Below are positions 1 through 6,560 of a stretch of 16,570 nt of DNA, piece by piece. Under the pieces are notes generated by a model, which saw only the letters and a list, made by a program, of their open reading frames with translations, was not told where the DNA came from and made no database searches. A program made the translations under genes and the position numbers. The stretch's first letter is position 1, and every line of letters starts with the position of its first letter. Source of the stretch: Victivallaceae bacterium (lineage in GTDB: Bacteria > Verrucomicrobiota > Lentisphaeria > Victivallales > Victivallaceae); contig JAQVVK010000026.1 of NCBI GenBank assembly GCA_028698975.1, positions 1 through 16,570 on the forward strand. Reading direction: 5' to 3'.

Positions 1-1842
1 GTCGCCGTCTAAAAGGCAGTCGTTCGGCACAAAGTTGCCGCTTCCGAGCCGGTCGTCGAGCACCGGGTGGCGGCCGCCCTTGATGATGAGCCGGTCGTCT
101 TCAAAAATCCGGGGGCGGTTGTAGTGATGCAGCCGTGCGCACTCGGCCAGCCCGGCCAGCGCATCGATCTCGGCCAGCGCGTCGGCGGCGGATTGAATCC
201 GAGCAGTATAACCAAGCGCGAAATCACGCAGTTCGCCAAACAGCTTTATCTCCAGAGCCTGAGCCTTTTCCTCGGCCCCCAAAATCTTGCTTTCCAACTC
301 TTTAAGCTCCGGGGTGATGAATCGCTCCGCATTGACCAGCGTTTGTTTGCGAATATAATCATCGGGCACGGCGTCGAGGTTGGATTTGCTTATTTCAATA
401 TAATAACCGAATACCGAATTGAACTTAACCTTGAGCGACTTGATGTTGGTGCGCTCCTGTTCGCGCCGCTGAATGTCCGACAGCCACCCCTTGCCGTCGG
501 TGGCCGCCGCGCGCAATTCGTCGAGCAATGGCGAACAGCCGGGGCGGATCACTCCGCCGTCGGCCAGAAGCGCGGGCGGAGCGTCGGAAATGGTGTGGTC
601 GATGCGTTCGGTCAGGTCGGGAAACGTTTCCAGCCTGGCGTTGAGTTCACCCAGCAGCGGCGCGGAAAGCGAGGCGATCAAAGTCTTTACCCCCGGCAGC
701 ACCGCGAGCGAAAACGACAGCGTCTGCATATCACGCGGCGTCACCGTGCCGAGGTTGAGCCGCCCCACAATGCGTTCGAGGTCGCGCACCACCCCGATGG
801 TTTCCCGCAACTCGGCCAGCGTGAGCGGGTCGTCTTTGAAGTCGCCGACCGCGTCCTGCCGCGCCACGATCGGGTCGTGACTGCGCAGCGGGCGCAGCAG
901 CCAGCCGCGCAGTTTGCGGCCGCCCATCGGGGTGACGGTTTGATCGAGCACGCCCAGCAGCGAACCCGATTTGCCCGAACCGTACATGGCGTCGACCACT
1001 TCGAGGTTGCGCAGACTTATCTGGTCGAGTTCAAGAAAACGATCCAGCGAATAGACTTCAAGTTTACGGACATGCGAGGCGTCTTGCCGCAGGTTTTGGG
1101 CGGCGTAGCGCAAAATCGCCCCCGCCGCCGAGACCGCGCCCGGCAGGTCGCGGCAGCCGAAGCCGTCCAGCGTCGCAACCTTGAAGTGGGTTTTAAGGAG
1201 TTCGGCGGCGTTGGCCGGGTCGAAGTCGTAATCGTCGATGGTTGTCCACAAAATCTTTTGCACGGTGGAAGGGCGTTTCAATGCGCCGGAGGCAAATTCG
1301 CGCTCCATGCTTTCCGAAACGACGCACTCGCGCGCCCCCAGCCGACCCAGCTCCGCCTCGATCTTGTCGGGCGAATCGCTGTGCGCCGCCCGAAATTCAC
1401 CGGTGGTTATGTCGAGTGCCGCCAGCGCGATGTCGCCGTTTTTGGTGCGGGCGAGGGCGGCGAGGAAGTTGTTGCAGTCGGGGTTGAGCAGCACGTTGTC
1501 GGTCAGGGTGCCGGGGGTGAGGATCCGCGTCACCTGCCGTTTGACGATCTTGCCCTGCGCCAGCTTGGGGTCTTCCATCTGGTCGGCGATGCCGACTTTC
1601 AGCCCGGCGGCGACCAAGCGCGGCAGATATGAATCCAGCGCGTGATAGGGAAATCCGCACATCGGCACGCCCTGTCTTCTGGTCAAGGTCAGCTCCAGTG
1701 CCGCGCTGACTTTTTCGGCGTCCTCGAAGAATTCCTCGTAAAAATCGCCGAGCCGGAAGAGCAGTACCGCATCGGGCGGTATCGACTCTTTGGCTTCGCG
1801 GTATTGCCGCATCATCGGGGTCAGATTGTCTTTTTCATTCAT
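1..1842 (-). CDS. mutS: DNA mismatch repair protein MutS (partial, C-terminal ATPase outside window)
   Basis: MutS recognises mispaired and small looped bases and starts mismatch repair with MutL. The open frame runs from ATG at 1842 to base 1 without a stop, giving 614 residues. The N-terminal mismatch-binding domain shows the F-x-E element (F34, Y35, E36 in GDFYEEF), followed by the connector, the lever/core (a RxLRxWLLRPL-type segment around the middle) and the clamp (NSVFGYYIEISK region). The last visible residues, after RHPV, are FVPNDCLL, which in the family lie just before the Walker A loop, so roughly the last 230-250 residues with the ATPase and dimer tail are missing only because the window ends. 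No Shine-Dalgarno sequence precedes the ATG; a promoter lies so close that the mRNA may be almost leaderless. Divergent from lepA. Identification is secure from direct translation. Confidence 0.96.
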   Translation of the reverse strand, partial: MNEKDNLTPMMRQYREAKESIPPDAVLLFRLGDFYEEFFEDAEKVSAALELTLTRRQGVPMCGFPYHALDSYLPRLVAAGLKVGIADQMEDPKLAQGKIVKRQVTRILTPGTLTDNVLLNPDCNNFLAALARTKNGDIALAALDITTGEFRAAHSDSPDKIEAELGRLGARECVVSESMEREFASGALKRPSTVQKILWTTIDDYDFDPANAAELLKTHFKVATLDGFGCRDLPGAVSAAGAILRYAAQNLRQDASHVRKLEVYSLDRFLELDQISLRNLEVVDAMYGSGKSGSLLGVLDQTVTPMGGRKLRGWLLRPLRSHDPIVARQDAVGDFKDDPLTLAELRETIGVVRDLERIVGRLNLGTVTPRDMQTLSFSLAVLPGVKTLIASLSAPLLGELNARLETFPDLTERIDHTISDAPPALLADGGVIRPGCSPLLDELRAAATDGKGWLSDIQRREQERTNIKSLKVKFNSVFGYYIEISKSNLDAVPDDYIRKQTLVNAERFITPELKELESKILGAEEKAQALEIKLFGELRDFALGYTARIQSAADALAEIDALAGLAECARLHHYNRPRIFEDDRLIIKGGRHPVLDDRLGSGNFVPNDCLLDGD

Positions 1843-1851
1843 AATGGATTT

Positions 1852-1879
1852 ACTATAACCGTATTTTCTTTTTTTTCAA
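1852..1879 (-). promoter_or_regulatory. Candidate mutS promoter (TTGAAA-N16-TATAGT)
   Basis: On the minus strand, TTGAAA (1879-1874) and TATAGT (1857-1852) are separated by 16 bp. A start site about 7 nt past the -10 would fall near 1845, only a few bases before the mutS ATG at 1842. That fits the missing ribosome binding site. This is a consensus match only. Confidence 0.5.
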
Positions 1880-1901
1880 CCTTGAATGTGATCGAATTCC
1901 A

Positions 1902-1930
1902 TTGTTAAATCGTGTTACGGGTGCTATATT
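1902..1930 (+). promoter_or_regulatory. lepA promoter (TTGTTA-N17-TATATT)
   Basis: TTGTTA (1902-1907) and TATATT (1925-1930) are spaced by 17 bp, a good vegetative sigma-factor arrangement. The predicted start is about 1937, giving a leader of roughly 29 nt that contains AAAGGA (1949-1954) 11 nt before the lepA ATG. The -10 hexamer is the left end of the palindrome at 1925-1946. Confidence 0.6.
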
Positions 1931-1946
1931 AACGCGCGTTAATATA
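1925..1946. promoter_or_regulatory. Perfect 22-bp palindrome over the lepA -10 and start site (candidate operator)
   Basis: The left arm TATATTAACGC (1925-1935) and the right arm GCGTTAATATA (1936-1946) are exact reverse complements with no spacer. A spacerless palindrome cannot form a good hairpin loop at its centre but is a typical shape for a dimeric repressor site. It covers the -10 hexamer and the predicted transcription start of lepA, where a bound protein would block initiation. The binding protein is unknown. Confidence 0.55.
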
Positions 1947-1965
1947 ATAAAGGATTGGGAAAACA

Positions 1966-3774
1966 ATGGCAAATCTGGTAAATATCCGCAATTTCTGTAT
2001 CATAGCGCATATCGATCACGGCAAATCGACGTTGGCCGACCGTATGCTTGAACTTACCGGCACCGTGGAAAAACGCGAACTCCAAGATCAGCTGCTCGAC
2101 GGCATGGATCTGGAGCGCGAACGCGGCATTACCATCAAATCACACCCGGTGCGTATGAAGTTCACCGCCGATGACGGCGAAACCTATGAGTTGAATTTGA
2201 TCGACACTCCGGGACATGTTGACTTCACCTATGAAGTCAGCCGCTCCCTGAGTGCCTGCGAGGGCGCGGTGCTGCTGATCGACGCTACGCAGGGCGTTCA
2301 GGCGCAGACGGTGGCCAACGTTACGCTGGCCATGCGGCAGCACCTTACCGTCATACCGGTCATCAACAAGATCGACCTGCCGGCGGCCAACCTTGATCTG
2401 TGTTATACGCAGATGGAGGAGGTGCTCGCCCTGCCGCGCGAAGACGCGCTCAAGGTTTCCGGCAAGACCGGCGAGGGCGTGCGCGAATTGCTTAATGCGG
2501 TGGTAAAGCTGGTGCCGCCGCCCTCCGGCGACCGCGACGGCCGCTCCGCCGCTCTGGTGTTTGACTCGGTTTACGACGCATTTCGCGGTGTGGTAAACTA
2601 TGTCCGGGTCAAAAACGGCACTTTCCGGCGCGGCGACCGTATCAGATTGTTCAGCACCGGTTTGGAGAGCGAACTCAAGGAAGTCGGCCACTTCAGCCCG
2701 GAAATGCGGGCGGACGATCAGTTGACCGCAGGCGAAGTGGGCTATCTCATTCCAAACTTGAAGTCGCCCTCCGACGCCCGCATGGGCGATACCGTGACTA
2801 ACGCGCAATCTCCGTGTACCGAGGCGTTGCCGGGGTTCCGCGAGGTGCGGCCGATGGTCTTTTCCGGCATCTACCCCATCGACACCGCCGATTACGACCA
2901 GTTGAAGTTCAGCATGGCCAAACTTCAGCTCAACGACGCGGCTTTTGTCTATCAGTCGGAGAGTTCGGCCGCGCTGGGCTTTGGTTTCCGCTGCGGATTT
3001 CTGGGGCTGCTCCACATGGAGATCATTCAGGAGCGGCTGCGGCGCGAATACAATATGGACATTATTGCGACCTATCCGTCGGTGATCTACCATGTGTTTA
3101 TGAATTCGGGCGAGATGATCGAGGTTGACAACCCGGTGCGGCTGCCCGACCCCGCCGGAATCGACCATATCGAAGAACCGATCATCACCTGCCACCTGAT
3201 GCTTCCGACCGGATACATCGGGGATGTGATGAATCTGGTGATGTCCAAGCGCGGTATATGCACCGACACCGCGTCGGTCGACGCCGGGCATGTCATTATC
3301 ACCGCCGATATACCGATGCACGAGATACTGATCGATTTTCACGACAAGCTCAAATCGATCACCAGAGGTTACGGCAGTATGGATTACGAGCCGAGCTGCT
3401 ATCGCGAGGGCAAGCTGGTCAAGCTCGACATACTGGTCAACGGCGAACCGGTTGACGCATTCAGCTCCATTGTGCATGTTGACATGGCGTATGCGCGGGG
3501 TCGTCAGATCGCCGAGCAGCTCAAAGACGTGATCCCGCCGCAGATGTTTCAGATCGCCATTCAGGCGGCGATCGGCGGCAAGGTGATTGCGCGGGAAACC
3601 ATTCGCCAGCTGCGTAAAAACGTGCTGGACAAGTGTTACGGCGGCGACATCACCCGAAAGCGCAAGCTGCTGGAAAAGCAGAAAGAGGGCAAGAAGCGGA
3701 TGAAGTTGATCGGTCAGGTCAATATCCCGCAGGAAGCCTTTGTCGCGGTGCTCAAGTCGCCCGAGCAGAATTGA
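1966..3774 (+). CDS. lepA: Elongation factor 4 (LepA), ribosome-associated translational GTPase
   Basis: EF-4 is an EF-G-like GTPase that acts on the ribosome; it has been linked to back-translocation and to 30S biogenesis. The 602-residue length matches the family (E. coli about 599). The G domain shows the P-loop AHIDHGKST (residues 14-22), the switch II motif DTPGH (81-85) and NKID (135-138). The LepA-specific C-terminal domain follows, with the ending MKLIGQVNIPQEAF. The start is the ATG at 1966, with AAAGGA 11 nt upstream and a promoter and palindrome before that. The gene stands alone, not followed by lepB as in many proteobacteria; the next gene converges on it 19 bp after the stop. 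A hairpin and T-run at 3801-3831 probably ends the transcript. Confidence 0.98.
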   Translation: MANLVNIRNFCIIAHIDHGKSTLADRMLELTGTVEKRELQDQLLDGMDLERERGITIKSHPVRMKFTADDGETYELNLIDTPGHVDFTYEVSRSLSACEGAVLLIDATQGVQAQTVANVTLAMRQHLTVIPVINKIDLPAANLDLCYTQMEEVLALPREDALKVSGKTGEGVRELLNAVVKLVPPPSGDRDGRSAALVFDSVYDAFRGVVNYVRVKNGTFRRGDRIRLFSTGLESELKEVGHFSPEMRADDQLTAGEVGYLIPNLKSPSDARMGDTVTNAQSPCTEALPGFREVRPMVFSGIYPIDTADYDQLKFSMAKLQLNDAAFVYQSESSAALGFGFRCGFLGLLHMEIIQERLRREYNMDIIATYPSVIYHVFMNSGEMIEVDNPVRLPDPAGIDHIEEPIITCHLMLPTGYIGDVMNLVMSKRGICTDTASVDAGHVIITADIPMHEILIDFHDKLKSITRGYGSMDYEPSCYREGKLVKLDILVNGEPVDAFSSIVHVDMAYARGRQIAEQLKDVIPPQMFQIAIQAAIGGKVIARETIRQLRKNVLDKCYGGDITRKRKLLEKQKEGKKRMKLIGQVNIPQEAFVAVLKSPEQN

Positions 3775-3793
3775 CGACGCGGCACTTGGAGAT

Positions 3794-4297
3794 TCAGGCG
3801 CGGCGGCTCAGTTTGGCCTGCCGCCGTTTTTCCCGGAAACGCTGGTAGCGTGTCACCAGGGCGTAAACCACGAAATAGGTTATGGGAGTCGTTATCGCCG
3901 CCAACAGAAATCCGCCGATGAAAAACGAGGCGATGAGATCCCAGCCCAGATTGGCCAGCGCGGATATACTGCCGCCCATGAGTTCCCTGATCGCCTCGGC
4001 GGTGCCGTCGTAGGTCAAATGCCCGCCGATCAGTTTGTTGCCCACCCAGCATTGTGCCGGATAGATGAAGATGACCGTTATCGGGTTGGTGATAAACGTG
4101 CCGAGGGTCGCCCCTATTTTAGAGCATCGCAGGGCGAAGGAGAGCGGAATTGAGATCATCAGCTGTACGCTCATCGGTATCACGCAGCCGATAAACATCC
4201 CCAGCCCCCAGCCGCGCGCGATATATTCCGGCGTACCGTCGGCGCGCACAATAGCATAATATAATTTGCGAAAATTGCGTTTGAAATTATATGGCAT
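3794..4297 (-). CDS. DUF2062 family membrane protein
   Basis: This 167-residue protein matches the DUF2062 pattern: a GTPEYIARGWGLGMFIG segment near residues 21-37, then G-T-F-I-T-N-P-I-T (about 86-94), which corresponds to the family's conserved GTxxxNPxT. I see about four hydrophobic stretches, near residues 31-57, 83-105 and 120-148 (the last long enough for two passes or one extended pass), and a basic C-terminal tail. The family is of unknown biochemical role and occurs alone or fused to glycosyltransferases; no function is claimed. The start is ATG at 4297, with GGAGGA at 4314-4309 (11 nt spacing). It has its own promoter and is convergent with lepA; its last codons carry the likely lepA terminator. 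Confidence 0.85.
   Translation of the reverse strand: MPYNFKRNFRKLYYAIVRADGTPEYIARGWGLGMFIGCVIPMSVQLMISIPLSFALRCSKIGATLGTFITNPITVIFIYPAQCWVGNKLIGGHLTYDGTAEAIRELMGGSISALANLGWDLIASFFIGGFLLAAITTPITYFVVYALVTRYQRFREKRRQAKLSRRA
3801..3831 (+). terminator. Candidate rho-independent terminator of lepA, inside the opposing gene
   Basis: CGGCGGC (3801-3807) pairs perfectly with GCCGCCG (3820-3826) around a 12-nt loop and is followed by five T (3827-3831). It lies 26 nt after the lepA stop, within the last codons of the convergent DUF2062 gene. Confidence 0.65.
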
Positions 4298-4333
4298 CAG
4301 GCTTGAAATCCTCCGGTGTTGCAGTAATCAGGG

Positions 4334-4362
4334 AATATAATACTTTTACCGGGATTTTTCAA
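4334..4362 (-). promoter_or_regulatory. Promoter of the DUF2062 gene (TTGAAA-N17-TATATT)
   Basis: On the minus strand, TTGAAA (4362-4357) and TATATT (4339-4334) are 17 bp apart. The predicted start near 4327 gives a leader of about 30 nt carrying GGAGGA. It sits in the 72-bp gap after metW, so the DUF2062 gene need not depend on read-through from metXW. Confidence 0.65.
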
Positions 4363-4369
4363 GCCGATT

Positions 4370-4987
4370 TCAGGCGCGTTCCAAAAGAAAAACGCACCCG
4401 ACGGCAAAAAGGTTGGGCATGGCGGCCGTGAGCAGCGGGAAATTCATGCCGACCGGTTTCTCCTCGACAATGCGTATGTCAAGGTGTCGGCAGAGCCGCC
4501 GGAAATCTTTGAGCGTGCCGAGGTGAATATTGGGCGTATTGTACCACTGATACGGTATCTGGGTGGTGCGGGGCATGCTGCCGGTCATCAGAAGCTGAAG
4601 CCGGCAGTGAAAATGACCGAAGTTGATGAAACTTACCGCCGCCTGCTTGCCGACGCTTACAATGCGGCGCAGCAGCACGTCGGGCCGCCGCACCTCTTGA
4701 AGCGTATGCGACAGGATCACCAGATCGAAGCTGTCGTCACCCGCCAGATCCAGCCCGTCGTCGAGGTTGGTCTGTACCACCGGTACGCCGTTGGCGACGC
4801 ACTGGGCGATGGCGTCGGCGTCGATTTCCATGCCGAGCACGTCGGCGTGGCATTCGTCGCGGAGCATCTTGAGAAACGAGCCGTCGCCGCAGCCGAGGTC
4901 GAGCACGCGGCTGCCCGGAGTGACCATCTCCTTGATGATGCCGAGGTCGCGCCGCCGGTTGAAATCTATGTACATGGCTTCAACCAT
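4370..4987 (-). CDS. metW: MetW-like methyltransferase-fold protein, partner of MetX
   Basis: MetW proteins have a SAM-methyltransferase fold and are encoded next to metX in many bacteria, where they support the homoserine acylation step of methionine synthesis; their exact biochemical act is poorly defined. The 205-residue product has the nucleotide-binding loop VLDLGCGDGS (about residues 28-37), the acidic end of the second strand (GMEID), ILSHTLQEV (the MetW form of motif IV), SFINFGHF, and the diagnostic YQWYNTPNIH near residues 145-155. I chose the ATG at 4987 because AAGGAG (5003-4998) is 10 nt upstream; an in-frame ATG at 4996 is only 1 nt from it and would add three residues. The coding region overlaps the end of metX by about 8 bp, so the two are probably translationally coupled. 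Confidence 0.92.
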   Translation of the reverse strand: MVEAMYIDFNRRRDLGIIKEMVTPGSRVLDLGCGDGSFLKMLRDECHADVLGMEIDADAIAQCVANGVPVVQTNLDDGLDLAGDDSFDLVILSHTLQEVRRPDVLLRRIVSVGKQAAVSFINFGHFHCRLQLLMTGSMPRTTQIPYQWYNTPNIHLGTLKDFRRLCRHLDIRIVEEKPVGMNFPLLTAAMPNLFAVGCVFLLERA

Positions 4988-6110
4988 TGTTGGCATGCTC
5001 CTTTTCCGATAGGTTGCTTAAAAAGTCGCGGATCAGCCGCCCCAAAGCATCGACTTCGAGCAGGAAAGCATCGTGGCCGTAGCCGGAAGTTATTTCGCTG
5101 AATGAAACTTTTATCTTGTTGGCCAGCAACGCCTTGACTATCTTGCGCGATTCGGATGACGGAAACAGCCAATCGCTGGTGAATGAAACCACTAAAAAGT
5201 CGGACTTGGCCGCCGAAAAAGCGCGGGCGAGGTCGCCGCCATACGGCTCAGCCATGTCAAAATAGTCCATCGCCCGGGTGATGTAAAAGTAGCTGTTGGC
5301 GTCGAACCGCTCGACAAACCGCTGACCTTGATGCTCAAGATAGCTCTCCACCGCGAAGTCGCGGCGGAAGTTGAAGCTGTAAGTGTCTTTGTCCTGAAGT
5401 TCGCGCCCGAACTTACGGCTCATCGATTCGTCGGAGAGATAGGTTATGTGCGCCAGCATGCGGGCGGTGGCCAGCCCGCGATCCGGGGTGTGTTCGGCAT
5501 CGTAGTCGCCCGACTTCCAGTTGGGGTCATACTCGATGGCTTCGCGCCCCACCCAGTCAAAGGCGATACTTTGCGGTGAGAGCTGGCAGGTCGTGGCGAT
5601 CGGGATTATGCCGGCGACCGCCTCCGGGTACATGATCGACCACTCCATCGCCTGCATGCCGCCCATGGAGCCGCCGACCACCGCCAGCAGACGGCCAATG
5701 CCGAGATGATCGATCAGTCGTTTTTCGGCGCGAACCATGTCGCGTATGGTGATGACCGGAAAATTTAAATTGTACGGTTTGCCGGTGTCGGGGTCGATGG
5801 AGCGCGGCCCGGTGGAACCCGAGCAGCCGCCCGGCACATTGGCGCAGATGACAAAGTAGCGGTTGGTGTCGAGGTATTTGCCCGGCCCCACCATTTCGTC
5901 CCACCAGCCGGGTTTGGAGTCGTCGGTGGAGTGAAATCCGCAGACATGGGCGTCGCCGGATAGCGCATGGGTAACCAGCACCGCGTTGTCGCGGTTGGGC
6001 GAGAGCGTCCCGACGGTTTCGAAACGGAGGTTGACTTCTTTAAGACGGCGTCCGCAGTCAAGCTCGAGCGGCGAGTCAAAGGTATAGTTTTGCGGTGCGA
6101 CCAGAAGCAA
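4980..6110 (-). CDS. metX: Homoserine O-acyltransferase (MetX, alpha/beta-hydrolase fold)
   Basis: MetX transfers an acyl group from acyl-CoA to homoserine, the first committed step to methionine. Acetyl is the usual family assignment; succinyl users exist and I cannot separate them by eye. The nucleophile elbow GGSMGGMQ gives Ser148, and the triad is completed by Asp313 (SFTSDWLF) and His346 (SGYGHDAF). N-terminal hallmarks are VLVTHALSGDAH, PGWWDEMVGPGK and CSGSTGPRSIDP. The 376-residue length is normal. I use a TTG start at 6110: GGAGG lies at 6120-6116, five nt upstream, and homology begins right after it (MLLVAPQNYTF). An upstream in-frame ATG at 6155 lies between the -35 and -10 of the predicted promoter and has no ribosome site, so it is unlikely. 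Heads the metX-metW operon. Confidence 0.95.
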   Translation of the reverse strand: MLLVAPQNYTFDSPLELDCGRRLKEVNLRFETVGTLSPNRDNAVLVTHALSGDAHVCGFHSTDDSKPGWWDEMVGPGKYLDTNRYFVICANVPGGCSGSTGPRSIDPDTGKPYNLNFPVITIRDMVRAEKRLIDHLGIGRLLAVVGGSMGGMQAMEWSIMYPEAVAGIIPIATTCQLSPQSIAFDWVGREAIEYDPNWKSGDYDAEHTPDRGLATARMLAHITYLSDESMSRKFGRELQDKDTYSFNFRRDFAVESYLEHQGQRFVERFDANSYFYITRAMDYFDMAEPYGGDLARAFSAAKSDFLVVSFTSDWLFPSSESRKIVKALLANKIKVSFSEITSGYGHDAFLLEVDALGRLIRDFLSNLSEKEHANNG

Positions 6111-6137
6111 GATGACCTCCGTTGTATATATCTCATT

Positions 6138-6166
6138 AATATAATGCGCAATCATCTCGATTTCAA
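6138..6166 (-). promoter_or_regulatory. metXW promoter (TTGAAA-N17-TATATT)
   Basis: On the minus strand, TTGAAA (6166-6161) and TATATT (6143-6138) are 17 bp apart. The predicted start near 6131 leaves a leader of about 20 nt with GGAGG before the TTG codon at 6110. I see no SAM, T-box or other long riboswitch leader; the room between promoter and gene is too short for one. Confidence 0.65.
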
Positions 6167-6215
6167 CCCGCCCGGAGTTTTTTCAAAAAAGAAGTGCTTT
6201 TTGTTATTTACGGAT

Positions 6216-6244
6216 TTGCTTTACATGCCCCGGTGTGGTACATT
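6216..6244 (+). promoter_or_regulatory. Weak candidate promoter for the HPr gene (TTGCTT-N17-TACATT)
   Basis: TTGCTT (6216-6221) and TACATT (6239-6244) are 17 bp apart and the -10 is preceded by TGG, an extended -10 form. Both hexamers are imperfect, so other starts in this 168-bp divergent gap remain possible. Confidence 0.35.
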
Positions 6245-6278
6245 TAGGTAAATGGTGTAAATTAATGGCGAGGTTTTG

Positions 6279-6560
6279 ATGAAAGAACGTCTTTTTACGG
6301 TCAGAAACAAAGCCGGTATTCATTGTCGTCCATCGAGCGTCATTCTCAATACCATCAATATGGAGTTTCCCTTCCACACCTTTCAGGTGGTTACTTCGGA
6401 CGAACAGGTTACCGAGCTGAACAGTATTTTGTCGTTGATCTCGCTCGGGCTTTCGGTCGGCACCAAGGCAATTTTGCGGGTGGAGGGGCCCGACGAGGAG
6501 ACGGCGATCAAGCGTATCGGCGATCTGTTTGAGAATGAATTCGATTTCCCCCCGCGTTAA
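6279..6560 (+). CDS. HPr family phosphocarrier protein
   Basis: HPr carries a phosphate from enzyme I to sugar permeases or to regulatory targets. The 93-residue protein has the active-site loop GIHCRPSS with His15, and the regulatory-site region ELNSILSLISLGL with Ser49 in the place of the Gram-positive-type Ser46 that HPr kinase modifies. The usual Ala after the active His is Cys16. The start is the ATG at 6279, with GAGG at 6270-6273; a TTG at 6276 is directly adjacent in frame. No enzyme I, enzyme II or hprK gene is in the window. The 3' end overlaps the next gene by 26 bp, so the HPr and membrane protein are probably made from one mRNA. Whether this HPr works in sugar uptake or in regulation only cannot be told here. 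Confidence 0.93.
   Translation: MKERLFTVRNKAGIHCRPSSVILNTINMEFPFHTFQVVTSDEQVTELNSILSLISLGLSVGTKAILRVEGPDEETAIKRIGDLFENEFDFPPR

Noticed and set aside
67..1632. 521-codon open frame on the plus strand
   Set aside because: It lies entirely antisense to mutS, in the frame where GC-rich codon use suppresses stops; its product is Arg/Gln/Val-rich and resembles no protein.
2140..3477. 445-codon open frame on the minus strand
   Set aside because: Antisense shadow of lepA, whose family motifs are unmistakable; the shadow has no domain signature or ribosome site.
4484..5101. 205-codon open frame on the plus strand
   Set aside because: Antisense to metW and the end of metX, both of which carry conserved motifs.
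6111..6155. Longer metX reading from ATG 6155
   Set aside because: This ATG lies between the -35 and -10 of the predicted promoter, has no Shine-Dalgarno, and adds residues with no family counterpart; TTG 6110 has GGAGG at 5 nt.
6111..6278. Possible riboswitch in the metX-HPr divergent gap
   Set aside because: The predicted metX leader is only about 20 nt, too short for a SAM or T-box element, and no conserved riboswitch core was seen on either strand.
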